A stretch of 64,000 nt of DNA from Bacteroidota bacterium (GCA_026708685.1 JAPOUL010000027.1:32149-96148); one strand, 5' to 3'; positions 9,481 to 19,373 are shown, counted from the first letter of the stretch. Notes: generated from the sequence alone by a model not told the origin. Numbers and translations: made by a program.

Positions 9481-9979
9481 TCCGATGGATATATTTCTAT
9501 CAAATCATGGATGGGTAGGGATCTTACTGTTGTTGACATGCTTAGCTATTTCATGCCAGAGTTCTTCCTCCCCTCCCTCAACCACGCCTGAAATCCCTTT
9601 CAGAGTTGATGGATCGCTTGATTTTGTTCGTAGTGGGGAAGATTTTCTTACGCTTGACATTGAAATTGCTGACACAGATTCACTTCGAGAGCGGGGAATG
9701 ATGCAACGCAGTTCATTCCCACCCGAGTCAGGTATGCTATTTTTGTTTGATCACCAAGAATTTCGTCAATTCTGGATGGGCAATACCCCCTTATCATTGG
9801 ACCTGTTGTTTATTTCTAATGATTCAGCAATTGTTGACATTGCAAAATATGCCAAGCCCTATTCGCCCGATCCGATTGTGAGTCAGGCACCTGCTCAGTT
9901 TGTTTTAGAAGTTCCTGCGGGGTTTGCAGACACCAAAGGCATCGTAGAGGGCGATAGAGTTCAATGGATCCGTAATTGA
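9473..9979 (+). CDS. DUF192 family lipoprotein (copy 2)
   Basis: 168 aa from the ATG at 9473, which overlaps the previous stop by 8 bases; a frame extension back to 9383 lies inside copy 1 and is rejected. Hydrophobic segment WVGILLLLTCLAISC with a lipobox ending in Cys, a Ser/Pro-rich linker, then the DUF192 domain (RERGMMQRSSF, SGMLFLFDHQEFRQFWMGNT, PLSLDLLFIS, FVLEVPAGFAD). It resembles copy 1 along its whole domain, so the pair arose by tandem duplication. Confidence 0.85.
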   Translation: MNNPMDIFLSNHGWVGILLLLTCLAISCQSSSSPPSTTPEIPFRVDGSLDFVRSGEDFLTLDIEIADTDSLRERGMMQRSSFPPESGMLFLFDHQEFRQFWMGNTPLSLDLLFISNDSAIVDIAKYAKPYSPDPIVSQAPAQFVLEVPAGFADTKGIVEGDRVQWIRN

Positions 9980-10111
9980 CTTCGATCAGTCGTTTTGGAT
10001 AAAAGAAATATCCGCCATGAGTTCACAACGTTGTTGGTTGAATCTCTCATGTTGGATTTGATATGCTCACTGGAAAAGAGTTCATCTCAGTCTATTACTT
10101 AAAGGGTTCAT

Positions 10112-10440
10112 CTACTCAATGACTACGATTCGATAGGATGGCAATGACTTTGATCGTTTCTGGTAAAGTTCAGAGAAATTAGCCCCATCAGAGTCGTCAA
10201 CAAATATGTTTTTAACCAACCTAGAAGATTCCATATCAATTCAACCTGCCACAATGTAATCCGAAGGGATGATCGAAAAGTGTATGTGCGTTACTCCGAA
10301 ATCCCAAGGAGATGATTCGTTCATTGGTTTTTCAAGGATATAAGGATTCATTTGCTCACACTCGGCGAGAAATTGGGCTTTGTAATCTATCCTACTTATC
10401 GTAGTGATTGATACCAGTTGACCCAGTCTGAGTTTTAATT
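10112..10440 (-). pseudogene. Decayed ~108-codon gene with in-frame TGA
   Basis: On the minus strand a protein-like frame reads QFLAECEQMNPYILEKPMNE, then SSPWDFGVTHIHFSIIPSDY and IVAG, meets a TGA at 10241-10243, and continues in the same frame with IDMESSRLVKNIFVDDSDG and LPSYRIVVIE before a TAG at 10112-10114. The sense of both halves suggests one gene hit by a nonsense mutation. Its 5' end runs into the 3' end of the ATPase gene in another frame, with no clear start. It may be the former partner gene of that ATPase. Family not recognised. Confidence 0.5.
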
Positions 10441-12048
10441 CTGATTCATTCTGAAGTGGTCTGCTATGATATCGAGCTTTTGAATCACTTCAGGGTGAAT
10501 CTCCTCTGCATGCATGTGATAAGCAATGTCGCAGAAATCTGTATCTTGGATGTTGATTTTGGCGGCCTCACAAACTTCACGTAACACCATCTTTCCTTTT
10601 TTGCCATCAAAATAATTCCTCTCCAACGGCCGCAAAAAGAATGCTGGAGGAAAATATTCCCTCATATATTCGGTTGTGCATTCAACGGATTGGTGATCTC
10701 CTATGGAACCCATCCAGCGAAGAATTGCCGAAGGATGGATTAAGTAGTTTTCTATTTCATAACGTTTCCAAATCAGAAGCTTCATCCCATCGGGTTGAAG
10801 TTGATCTTCTACTTCAGGGCCTTTGTTGTTTCTATCCTGAAGTTGAACCCCTTTGATGTGGTGTGCATGGATACGAACTGCCTTAAAATGGCGAACGGAT
10901 CTCCAACTGTCTTCTGCAGTGAATTTGCAGAATGGCGATTCCAAAAATGTGTATAGTGGGTGATTCAGTGCATATGCCCAGGTTCTAAGAATTTTCAGAT
11001 CTGTTTTGCCTTCCAAATATAGGACGCATCCAAACTGTTGGGCCATGATGATGTCCAAATTGTTGAGATAGAGAGATTCAATCACCGTCTGTTCATCTGA
11101 AATTTTATTGAGACCCGCAGAGAGAACCCGGAGATCATGCAGGTTTGTCTCCTTGATCAGTCTCTCAGAATGCGTAGCAATGATCAATTGTTGCCCGTGA
11201 AGGCGAGATCGTTTTTTTAGATCTCGGTACAGTTTTTCCTGAAGAAATATATGTAGGTGAGCATCTAACTCGTCAATAAGTATGGTTGAAGATTCTTTCA
11301 GTAAGATAATTGCATAGATCATCAGGACCTGTAAGAAACCAGATGATGCACCCGATAAGTCCATCTCAAATTCTCCAACATCGTCCTGAAAACCAGCATA
11401 AACCGTCTGTACTCCAGCAATCGGCATCGTCAGCTGATATAGAAAGAGATCTTGGATAATGCTCTGGAGTTCACTCCACTTATCGGGGCTACGACTAACC
11501 TCATAGAGCAGATTACGAACCACTGTTCCCGCATGTCCTGTAGCAATCCGTGTAGGGATGACGCTTGATCTGTATGGCGGCTCATCCCGATCAACTCCTG
11601 ACATGGGGGTGATCAAGGAAGTGATGAAAGGGTTACGGATATACTTTTTAAGCGTGGATTCAGGCACTTCTTTCATGGGACGTATGTCCACGGATGTTCG
11701 CCCCCTGTAAACAAATTCAAATCCTATCGTCTCACCGTTGATTCGGAGTTGAATAGATGCTGGAGAATCAATGCATTGTTGATACCATAGATTCTTCCAG
11801 TCTTTGAGGACAATGGAGGATATTTCGATATAGCTGATCTCAATACTTGGATAGTGGCCGTCATCATCAAGGTCAAAAGGATCGCTTTTTTCTCCCCAAA
11901 GTGACATGACTTCAGACCATAAAGCAATGGTCTGGAGGAGAGTGGTTTTACCACAGTTGTTGGGGCCAACAATGACTACATGCTCATCAAGTGGAACATG
12001 AATTGACTTGAAGCGCTTGATATTTTGAATGTCTATCCGCTCAATCAT
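10435..12048 (-). CDS. AAA/OLD-like ATPase with TOPRIM-like segment
   Basis: 537 aa. The N-terminal ABC/SMC-type ATPase opens with IERIDIQNIKRFKSIHVPL and Walker A GPNNCGKTT (28-36). The LSGASSGFLQVL block near residue 230 is signature-like, and TILIDELDAHLH is Walker B with an adjacent switch His region (IIATHSERLI). A following VLYLEGKTDLKILRTWA resembles the E-G-x-x-D start of the TOPRIM domain of OLD-family nucleases, and RYEIENYLIHPSAIL recalls DUF4435-type ATPases. Such proteins are often found in phage-defence or toxin-like pairs; here the adjacent partner is only a remnant (10112-10440). Cytosolic; function inferred from family only. Confidence 0.8.
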   Translation of the reverse strand: MIERIDIQNIKRFKSIHVPLDEHVVIVGPNNCGKTTLLQTIALWSEVMSLWGEKSDPFDLDDDGHYPSIEISYIEISSIVLKDWKNLWYQQCIDSPASIQLRINGETIGFEFVYRGRTSVDIRPMKEVPESTLKKYIRNPFITSLITPMSGVDRDEPPYRSSVIPTRIATGHAGTVVRNLLYEVSRSPDKWSELQSIIQDLFLYQLTMPIAGVQTVYAGFQDDVGEFEMDLSGASSGFLQVLMIYAIILLKESSTILIDELDAHLHIFLQEKLYRDLKKRSRLHGQQLIIATHSERLIKETNLHDLRVLSAGLNKISDEQTVIESLYLNNLDIIMAQQFGCVLYLEGKTDLKILRTWAYALNHPLYTFLESPFCKFTAEDSWRSVRHFKAVRIHAHHIKGVQLQDRNNKGPEVEDQLQPDGMKLLIWKRYEIENYLIHPSAILRWMGSIGDHQSVECTTEYMREYFPPAFFLRPLERNYFDGKKGKMVLREVCEAAKINIQDTDFCDIAYHMHAEEIHPEVIQKLDIIADHFRMNQN

Positions 12049-12131
12049 AGGAATAGCTGCTTATGGGATTATGCGTCAAGTGCAAATCATAAGACTGCAT
12101 TTGGTTCTTTAGGATGATCATTTCAATCATT

Positions 12132-12164
12132 TAAACCCAGACATTGAGTCAATATCTGGGTTAA
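12132..12164 (-). terminator. Hairpin between ATPase and SufA-type genes
   Basis: Inverted repeat AACCCAGA (12134-12141) with TCTGGGTT (12155-12162), 13-base loop, extended by AT pairs. It lies 47 bases past the stop of the minus-strand carrier gene. The U tract is poor, so termination is only suggested. Confidence 0.35.
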
Positions 12165-12210
12165 TCAGAGCTGCTCATAGATACAAAAAGAATCCTTGAA
12201 TGGGGCGTAT

Positions 12211-12543
12211 TTAAAGTCCGAATGATTCTCCGCAAGCACAGGTTCGGGATGCCTGTGGATTGGAAAAGTGAAATCCTTTTCCTTCCAGACCATCGGTAAA
12301 ATCTAACTCAGTCCCTTCCAAATAAAGGCCACTCCGACGGTCTACAATCACAGACAATCCATCCAGTTCTATGTGAACGTCTCCCTCTCTGATCTCGGTA
12401 TCCCATCCCAAATCATACGTGAGTCCAGAGCAGCCTCCCTGAATCACGGCAAGGCGTACATGAGCGTGATCAAGATCTACATTTTCTTGGTGAGCAACAG
12501 CACGAATCTGCTGACCTGCTCGATGAGTAATTTTCAAGGTCAT
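12211..12543 (-). CDS. A-type Fe-S carrier protein (SufA/ErpA-like)
   Basis: 110 aa HesB/IscA-family carrier that accepts assembled Fe-S clusters and passes them to apoproteins. The three ligand cysteines are visible: the Cys of GGCSGLTYDL near residue 38 and the C-terminal RTCACGESF pair. The domain is complete and of normal length. It is transcribed divergently from sufB with about 130 bases between the start codons, so both could share a control region. Whether it is SufA, ErpA or IscA cannot be settled by sequence reading. Confidence 0.9.
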   Translation of the reverse strand: MTLKITHRAGQQIRAVAHQENVDLDHAHVRLAVIQGGCSGLTYDLGWDTEIREGDVHIELDGLSVIVDRRSGLYLEGTELDFTDGLEGKGFHFSNPQASRTCACGESFGL

Positions 12544-12671
12544 GAATAAAATGAGTAAAGGATGATCAATCCAGTTGAATAGGAACGAAACAATTGGTTA
12601 AAGGTTTACATAGATTCTGTCATTTAACGACCAATTCCCATTTCTGGTGCCTTCATGGTTACCATCATTTC

Positions 12672-14132
12672 ATGAATACAGACACGCAATATCTCCATCA
12701 AGTTGCAGAAAGTGACTACGAGCACGGCTGGTCAACTGAAATTGACTCTGATACCATTCCCAAGGGACTCAGCGAGGAAGTGATCAGGCTGATTTCAGCG
12801 AAAAAACATGATCCTGACTGGATGTTGGAAAGCCGCCTCCGTGCCTTTCGTCATTGGGAAAAGCTTGCCTCCGATACAGACAAGTATCCCCGATGGGCCC
12901 ACATTCAATATCCGAATATTGACTTTCAGGATATTAGTTATTACTCCGCTCCGGGGAACAAACCCCGCTACGATAGTCTGGATGAAGTTGATCCCGAGCT
13001 CATTAAAACATTTGAAGCATTAGGGATTCCCCTTGAAGAGCAAAAAGTGCTGGCAGGTGTAGCAGTAGATGCGGTGATTGATAGCGTATCGGTTGCAACC
13101 ACGTTCAAGGAGGAGTTGGCCAAACATGGGATCATCTTCTGTTCGTTCACCGAAGCCATTGAAAATCACGGTGATCTGGTGCGCAAGTATATGGGGAGTG
13201 TCGTTCCCTATACGGATAATTTTTATGCAGCATTGAATGCTGCAGTTTTTAGTGATGGTTCGTTTTGCTATATCCCAGCGGGCGTTCGTTGCCCGATGGA
13301 GTTATCCACCTACTTCCGTATCAATGAAGCAGGGACTGGTCAGTTTGAACGTACGCTGATCGTAGCCGAAGAAGGCTCCTATGTGTCCTATCTTGAAGGA
13401 TGCACAGCCCCCCGCCGTGATGAAAACCAACTTCATGCGGCTGTGGTTGAGATCATTGCCCATAAAGATGCTGAAGTCAAGTATTCAACGATTCAGAACT
13501 GGTATCCTGGGAATGCAGAAGGGAAGGGTGGAGTCTATAACTTTGTAACGAAGCGTGGAATTTGCGAGGGTGCTGGTTCCAAAATCTCGTGGACACAACT
13601 GGAAACGGGATCGGCCATTACATGGAAGTATCCAAGCGTCATTCTTAAAGGGGATCATTCCGTCGGCGAATTTTATTCTGTTGCTTTCACCAAAGGTCGT
13701 CAGCAGGCCGATACGGGAACGAAGATGCTCCATCTTGGACGCAATACTTCAAGTACGATCATCTCCAAGGGCATCTCCGCTGACCGTTCCAATAATAGTT
13801 ATCGTGGATTGGTTCGTATAAACAAAGGTGCTGAGAATGCTCGGAATTTTACGCAATGTGATTCCATGCTTTTAGGCGATCGATGCGGGGCACACACGTT
13901 TCCCTACTTAGAGATCCAAAACCCGACTGCCCAGGTGGAACATGAAGCAACCACCAGTAAAGTAGGGGAAGACCAGATGTTTTACTGTCAGCAACGCGGC
14001 ATTAGTGAACAGGATGCGATCAAACTGTTGGTCAGTGGATTCTGTCAGGAGATCCTTACTCAATTGCCGATGGAATTTGCTGTGGAAGCTCGTAAACTTC
14101 TGGCCATTGAACTGGAGGGATCCGTTGGATAA
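12672..14132 (+). CDS. sufB: SufB, Fe-S cluster scaffold subunit
   Basis: 486 aa from the ATG at 12672; an in-frame extension to 12594 has no initiation signals and an unusual composition. Scaffold of the SufBCD complex on which Fe-S clusters are built. Characteristic blocks: [56 protein letters not shown] and [13 protein letters not shown]. First gene of a compact sufB-C-D-SE-T operon, 32 bases before sufC. Confidence 0.97.
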   Translation: MNTDTQYLHQVAESDYEHGWSTEIDSDTIPKGLSEEVIRLISAKKHDPDWMLESRLRAFRHWEKLASDTDKYPRWAHIQYPNIDFQDISYYSAPGNKPRYDSLDEVDPELIKTFEALGIPLEEQKVLAGVAVDAVIDSVSVATTFKEELAKHGIIFCSFTEAIENHGDLVRKYMGSVVPYTDNFYAALNAAVFSDGSFCYIPAGVRCPMELSTYFRINEAGTGQFERTLIVAEEGSYVSYLEGCTAPRRDENQLHAAVVEIIAHKDAEVKYSTIQNWYPGNAEGKGGVYNFVTKRGICEGAGSKISWTQLETGSAITWKYPSVILKGDHSVGEFYSVAFTKGRQQADTGTKMLHLGRNTSSTIISKGISADRSNNSYRGLVRINKGAENARNFTQCDSMLLGDRCGAHTFPYLEIQNPTAQVEHEATTSKVGEDQMFYCQQRGISEQDAIKLLVSGFCQEILTQLPMEFAVEARKLLAIELEGSVG

Positions 14133-14164
14133 TCTCCAATGGATACAATTTTTATCAAAACTTT

Positions 14165-14926
14165 ATGAAATCAATTTTAAATATTCAGGGGCTGAAGGCT
14201 TCTGTGGAGGGGATGCCGATCCTCAATGGTGTTAACCTGTCCATCAATGCTGGAGAGGTTCATGCCATTATGGGACCCAATGGATCAGGTAAGAGCACGC
14301 TTGCCTCTGTCTTAGCAGGGAATGAAGACTATGAGATAGATGGTGGAACCGTAGACTATCTGGGAACGGATCTTCTGGACATGGATGTGGATGAACGTGC
14401 ACGAGAAGGTGTCTTTCTGGCCTTTCAGTATCCGGTAGAACTGCCGGGTGTGAGTACCATGAATTTTCTCAAACAGGCCGTCAACTCTGTGCGTGAGCAT
14501 CAAGGACTTGAACCCCTGAAAGCTGCTGCTCTTCTTCGTCTGGCCAGAGAAAAAGCCGCTCTGATTGAGCTGGATGCCCGATTGAAACAGCGATCTGTGA
14601 ATCAGGGCTTCTCTGGAGGCGAAAAGAAGAGGAATGAAATTTTTCAACTGGCGATGCTAGAACCCACACTTGCCATTTTGGATGAAACGGATTCGGGGCT
14701 TGACATTGATGCACTACGGAGTGTGTCGAACGGGGTAAATCAGCTACGTACTCCCGATCGAGGATTTTTAGTCATCACACACTATCAGAGGCTTTTGGAT
14801 TATCTCGTTCCCGATTTTGTACATGTGATGGTCAATGGAAAACTTGTACGATCTGGTGGGCGTGAGCTTGCCCTTGAATTAGAGGAGCATGGGTATGACT
14901 GGATCCAGGATCACCTACCAGAATAA
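14165..14926 (+). CDS. sufC: SufC, ATPase of the SufBCD complex
   Basis: 253-aa ABC-type ATPase that drives cluster assembly on SufB-SufD and is cytosolic rather than a transporter. Walker A GPNGSGKST at 37-45, Q-loop FLAFQYPVELPGV, signature FSGGEKKRNE, Walker B LAILDETDSGLDID and switch His in ITHYQRLL. The LDET (instead of LDEP) Walker B end and the Q-loop region are SufC hallmarks. Ends 7 bases before sufD. Confidence 0.97.
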   Translation: MKSILNIQGLKASVEGMPILNGVNLSINAGEVHAIMGPNGSGKSTLASVLAGNEDYEIDGGTVDYLGTDLLDMDVDERAREGVFLAFQYPVELPGVSTMNFLKQAVNSVREHQGLEPLKAAALLRLAREKAALIELDARLKQRSVNQGFSGGEKKRNEIFQLAMLEPTLAILDETDSGLDIDALRSVSNGVNQLRTPDRGFLVITHYQRLLDYLVPDFVHVMVNGKLVRSGGRELALELEEHGYDWIQDHLPE

Positions 14927-14933
14927 GCGTATC

Positions 14934-16220
14934 ATGCCCATCGTAATGGATCACCGTGTTGAAGATCGATTCTTGGCCGCCTATGAGCGTTACCAATCCA
15001 TGAATGGGACATCCGGTCCCCTTTCGGACCTCTCTCAAAAGGCTATAGAACGCTTTGCTGAAGTTGGCTTTCCAACCCGGAAAAATGAATCATGGAAATA
15101 CACCAATATCACGCCAGTGATCAATCGTACCTATCAAATTGCAGATCCTGAGACGACTACTGTTGATGGGATTGAAGGATTGGATGCGTACAGGGCCGTG
15201 TTTGTCAACGGTCTGTTTGCACCGGAGCATTCCATCCTAGATGGGCTTCCCAGTGGTGCTGTCGTTGAAAGCCTTCATGGTGCATCCGAAGATGATCTGA
15301 TTCAAACTCATGTTGGAACCTATGCTGACTACCATCAGGAACCATTTACGGCTCTGAATACCGCCTTTTTGAAGGATGGTGTTGTGATTCGGGTTTCATC
15401 TGGTGTCAAACTGGATAGGCCCGTCCATATCATCCATGTGATTACTGCCGATCAACCGATTCTTGTACAGCCGCGAACTCTCATTCATGCTGGTGAAGGG
15501 GCATCCATCCAAGTCGTTTACTCCACGGAGCTGAAAGGCTCCACCTCTGCGTTGATCAATGCAGTGACTGAAATCCATGTCAGCAAAGAGGCACAGGTAG
15601 AGTTTTCAGATTTGCAAATCGGTACACCCACTACGAGTCGTGTGACAAATCTGAGTGTTTACCAACAGAATCAGAGTAAATTTCAGAGTGATGTATTCAC
15701 CTTTGGTGGAGAGATTACTCGGAATAATTTATCGATTCACGCAGATGCAGAGCATTGTGAGAGTCTGCTTCATGGGTTATTCATGGCCCGTGAGAAATCA
15801 CACATTGACAACAGCACTTTTGTTGATCATGCCAAGCCGAATTGTATGAGTTCTGAGTACTATAAAGGAATCTTGGATGAGGATGCTGTGGGGGTTTTTC
15901 ACGGTCAAGTCCTTGTGCGCGAGGATGCACAGCTGATCAATGCGTATCAGACGAATCGTAGTATACTACTAACGGACACGGCAAGAATGTTTTCCAAGCC
16001 CGCCCTAGAGATCTATGCTGATGATGTGAAGTGTTCTCATGGAGCAACAACGGGGCAGTTAGATAAGGAGGGACTTTTTTACCTTCGCTCAAGAGGCATC
16101 CATGAGAAAGATGCCCGTAGGCTTATGCTGACATCATTCGCAGGAGATATTATTGAAAAATCTCCCATTCAGGCATTACATGAAGTGATTTACGGTCATG
16201 TAGATCGTATGTTGAGTTGA
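14934..16220 (+). CDS. sufD: SufD, SufBCD scaffold partner
   Basis: 428 aa from the ATG at 14934; the longer frame from 14889 would overlap sufC and adds no conserved sequence. Paralogue of SufB: N-terminal FPTRKNESWKYTN, central beta-helix, C-terminal CSHGATTGQLDKEGLFYLRS and RGIHEKDARRLML. In the family it forms the SufB-SufD interface that carries the nascent cluster and is needed for iron acquisition. Confidence 0.95.
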   Translation: MPIVMDHRVEDRFLAAYERYQSMNGTSGPLSDLSQKAIERFAEVGFPTRKNESWKYTNITPVINRTYQIADPETTTVDGIEGLDAYRAVFVNGLFAPEHSILDGLPSGAVVESLHGASEDDLIQTHVGTYADYHQEPFTALNTAFLKDGVVIRVSSGVKLDRPVHIIHVITADQPILVQPRTLIHAGEGASIQVVYSTELKGSTSALINAVTEIHVSKEAQVEFSDLQIGTPTTSRVTNLSVYQQNQSKFQSDVFTFGGEITRNNLSIHADAEHCESLLHGLFMAREKSHIDNSTFVDHAKPNCMSSEYYKGILDEDAVGVFHGQVLVREDAQLINAYQTNRSILLTDTARMFSKPALEIYADDVKCSHGATTGQLDKEGLFYLRSRGIHEKDARRLMLTSFAGDIIEKSPIQALHEVIYGHVDRMLS

Positions 16221-16238
16221 TTTCATGTGTCTTATTCC

Positions 16239-17942
16239 ATGTCACATTCATCCGTCAGTGATACACAAATCAGGAGTTGTTTCCCTACACTAAAACAAAA
16301 AGTGTATGGTCAGCCATTGGTTTATTTGGATAGTGCGGCATCTTCTCTAAAACCAGAATGTGTCATTGACTGTTTGTCCAACTACTATGCCAATGAGCAC
16401 AGCAATGTACACCGTGGCGTTCATTATTTGAGTCAGCGTGCCACTGAGCGGTACGAAGCCGCTCGTCAACGTGTCGCTCAATTCATCGGAGCATCAAGCG
16501 ATCGATCCATCGTCTTTACTCGGGGAACGACAGAATCCATCAACCTAGTTGCATCCACCTTCGGATCTACATATATTCAGTCGGGTGATGAGATCCTTAC
16601 GACAGTGATGGAGCATCACTCCAATCTAGTTCCATGGCAACAATTAGCACAACAGCAAGGTGCACAACTCCGAGTGTTGGATGTTTCCATGAAAGGGACC
16701 ATTAGCGTGGATGCATTAGTGCGACAGATGAACAAGAGGACGCGTCTCTTGGCAATTGGGCATGTTTCCAATAGTCTGGGCACTTTACATCCCGTAGAAG
16801 AAATCATTCAGGAAGCTCACAAAAGAGATATTGTGGTTTTACTGGATGGAGCGCAAGGACTTCCACATCTTCCATTAGATATGCACAAGTTAGATTGTGA
16901 TTTCTATTGTGCGAGTAGCCATAAGGCCTATGGCCCCACCGGTGTTGGATTTTTGTATGGAAAAGAAGAGATTCTGGAAGATCTACCACCATGGCATGGT
17001 GGAGGAGATATGATTGATCAGGTTCATCGTATGTATTCCACTTGGGCAGAAGTTCCACATAAGTTTGAGGCGGGTACACCAAATATTGCTGGAATCATTG
17101 GGATGTCGGCTGCTATTGATTTTATGGATAGTATAGGGATGGACGTTCTTCGAGAAAAAGAGCAAATCCTCTTAGAGTATGCTCATCAGCAAGCCAAGAC
17201 AATCTGTGATCTTACCATCGTTGGTTCAGCATCTGAAAAAGTTGGTGTGTTGAGTTTTACATTGGAAGGACATCATCCTTATGATATCGGTTATGCTTTG
17301 GATCAAGCAGGAATTGCTGTACGAACAGGGCATCACTGTACTATGCCCTTGATGGATTACTTTGGAATTCCCGGCACAATTCGTGCTTCCTTTGGAGCGT
17401 ACAACACGAAAGATGATATTGATGCACTCGTATCACGTTTAAAAGAGATTGTCACAACATCCTCAACCAAACGAAATACTATTGGAACCAATGGTCAAAC
17501 CGTTTCGCATGTAGCTGATCATCCGACGATCGAAATTCGTAAAGCATCCTTACTGGAGGATCTTGATCTTTTTGATGATGCAGATGATCGCCGTGAGTAT
17601 ATTATTGAACTTGGTGAGAATCTTGAATCAATTGATTCATCTTTGAAGACGGAGACGAATCGGATTCACGGATGTCTAGCCATGGTGTGGCTCCACAGTA
17701 CGGTTCATGACGGACGTATTTATTTTAAGGCAGACAGTGATGCTTTGATTACTCGTGGAATGATTGCATTGTTGATTCAACTGATGGATGGCCAATTACC
17801 AAGAGATATTCTAAATACCGATCTTTTTGCATTGATTGATGAGATTGGATTACCTGAATTGATTACCGCTCGCCGTAAAAATGGACTGAATCGGATGATT
17901 GAACGCATTCAAAAAGAAGCATCCTTAAGTGAGATTTCATGA
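16239..17942 (+). CDS. sufS: SufS-SufE fusion: cysteine desulfurase plus sulfur acceptor
   Basis: 567 aa from ATG 16239 (GTG 16227 also in frame). Residues 1 to about 410 are a SufS-type (group II) cysteine desulfurase: FVYLDSAASSLKP-like start, EHHSNLVPW, PLP lysine in SSHKAYGP (K229), and the active Cys in RTGHHCTMPLM (C367). A polar linker follows, then residues about 435-567 are a SufE domain: DLFDDADDRREYIIELG, the acceptor Cys in IHGCLAMVW (C479), and GMIALLIQLMDGQLP. Normally SufS and SufE are separate and must dock for persulfide transfer; here both thiols are in one chain. Follows sufD by 18 bases and overlaps sufT by 4. Confidence 0.95.
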   Translation: MSHSSVSDTQIRSCFPTLKQKVYGQPLVYLDSAASSLKPECVIDCLSNYYANEHSNVHRGVHYLSQRATERYEAARQRVAQFIGASSDRSIVFTRGTTESINLVASTFGSTYIQSGDEILTTVMEHHSNLVPWQQLAQQQGAQLRVLDVSMKGTISVDALVRQMNKRTRLLAIGHVSNSLGTLHPVEEIIQEAHKRDIVVLLDGAQGLPHLPLDMHKLDCDFYCASSHKAYGPTGVGFLYGKEEILEDLPPWHGGGDMIDQVHRMYSTWAEVPHKFEAGTPNIAGIIGMSAAIDFMDSIGMDVLREKEQILLEYAHQQAKTICDLTIVGSASEKVGVLSFTLEGHHPYDIGYALDQAGIAVRTGHHCTMPLMDYFGIPGTIRASFGAYNTKDDIDALVSRLKEIVTTSSTKRNTIGTNGQTVSHVADHPTIEIRKASLLEDLDLFDDADDRREYIIELGENLESIDSSLKTETNRIHGCLAMVWLHSTVHDGRIYFKADSDALITRGMIALLIQLMDGQLPRDILNTDLFALIDEIGLPELITARRKNGLNRMIERIQKEASLSEIS

Positions 17943-18274
17943 ATTGTGAAGTGATTGATCAAGCAAAAACTCCAGGTCTTGCTGATGAGGTGATCGCCTC
18001 TATTCGGCAAGTGTATGATCCTGAAATTCCTGTCAATGTGTACGATTTGGGGTTGATCTACAAGGTTCGAATTGACGAAGATGATCGTGCATTTGTCACG
18101 ATGACACTCACAACTCCTAACTGTCCTGTTGCTGATAGCCTTCCAAGTCAGATTGAATCGGTTGTGATGCTTACAGAGGGGGTTACGGATGCACGCGTTG
18201 AACTTACCTTTGAACCACCGTTTACGATGGATATGATGAGTGATGAGGCGAAACTGGAGTTAGGGTTTATGTAG
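17939..18274 (+). CDS. sufT: SufT-like MIP18/DUF59 Fe-S maturation protein
   Basis: 111-aa DUF59 (MIP18) protein: IRQVYDPEIPVNVYDLGLIY, LTTPNCPVADSLP with the conserved Cys, and VELTFEPPFTMDMMSDEAK. The family assists maturation of Fe-S proteins under high cluster demand. Its ATG overlaps the SufS-SufE stop by 4 bases (ATGA), so it is translationally coupled and is the last gene of the suf operon. Confidence 0.92.
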   Translation: MNCEVIDQAKTPGLADEVIASIRQVYDPEIPVNVYDLGLIYKVRIDEDDRAFVTMTLTTPNCPVADSLPSQIESVVMLTEGVTDARVELTFEPPFTMDMMSDEAKLELGFM

Positions 18275-18307
18275 GCTCTCTGCTCTCTCTTTTGGTTACC
18301 TATTAGA

Positions 18308-19223
18308 ATGGCATCCATTCAACCTATCGTTGGTGATGATAACCCTTTCACGATTTGGGGATACTCGGATGCCCATGCGGATGTCCAGTACGTTCATGTC
18401 TTTACCATTGAAGACCGATTGGGCCATGATCGTTCAGGTCCAATTGATGTCTTAGTCACCTCTGAGAACCCTATCACGAGAGAGTGACATACATGGGATC
18501 ATGGTCAGATAAACTACGGTGACAGCACCGTAGGGTATGTATTTGAGGCGAAGTTCAAAGCCAATTATGATGAGCGATATCGGTTAATCGTACGGCGTTC
18601 GGATGGTGTAGAATCCACTGCCGAAGTTATGATTCCTCCATCGGTGCAGGTAGAACTGACTGGAGAGCGTGACCAAGCAGATGTGCCTGTAAAAATCATT
18701 GGAAAGCCGCCTAATCTTGTTGATGTAGATGTTCTGTATGATGTAATCACTTTACATTGAGTTTTCAGTGGCCTCTGGGGCAACTGCAGGGGTAAGGGTC
18801 AGATTGCCTGTGGATATTTCCTATGAGGGAAAGAGAGATCTACATCTGATGAATGGAATTTCGAGGTCAACTTGCGTGAGGATTTTGCTGAAGTTCAAGA
18901 CCAGTTTGGCAGGAATTGTCTCTCAACGGATCACATTGCACTACGACGGATTCATTTTCGATTTTTTGCAACAAGATCAGCAATGGTTACTTCCCAACGG
19001 TTCCTTTGATCCTAATTTATTGGTTGAACCCGGCACTTTTTCCAATATTGACAATGGGTATGGGTTCTTTCGGGGAGGTTCTACGGTTTCGGTGGGATGG
19101 TTTCCAAGTTTGATTGTCCAGCGAAATATAGGATTCCGAACTGCAAGTCCCTGCCCGATGGGGGCACGCAACATTCCTGTGTGTCAGTTATTCCCAGAAC
19201 CCTGTCTAAGTCAAGGGGAATGA
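18308..19223 (+). pseudogene. Decayed outer-membrane-type protein (DUF4249-like)
   Basis: Protein-like sequence is scattered over several frames. From ATG 18308 one frame reads FTIWGYSDAHADVQYVHVFT and stops at a TGA (18485-18487); the same frame resumes with STVGYVFEAKFKANYDERYR and STAEVMIPP to 18760. Another frame gives EWNFEVNLREDFAEVQDQF (about 18850-18910), and a third gives VEPGTFSNIDNGYGFFRGG near the end. The terminal F-S-N-I-x-N-G-Y-G-F-F block and the beta-rich middle match what I know of DUF4249 proteins, surface lipoproteins often partnered with TonB receptors in Bacteroidota. At least one nonsense and two frameshifts make it non-functional. No signal peptide remains. Confidence 0.6.
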
Positions 19224-19373
19224 GATCTAGGTATCTCTTCACTGATTCAATGATTGAAGAGTTCTCATTGGTATAGAAGGAGGATATAGCATTCGTTTGA
19301 TTGAATCATTGCCCCAGTTCCATTCACTTAATCTGAATGACTGGCGGTGTTCAAGAGCATGAGTATAAGATCA

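Noticed and set aside
12594..12671. N-terminal extension of SufB
   Set aside because: 26 residues rich in His/Cys/Trp with no start signals; the ATG at 12672 begins the conserved protein.
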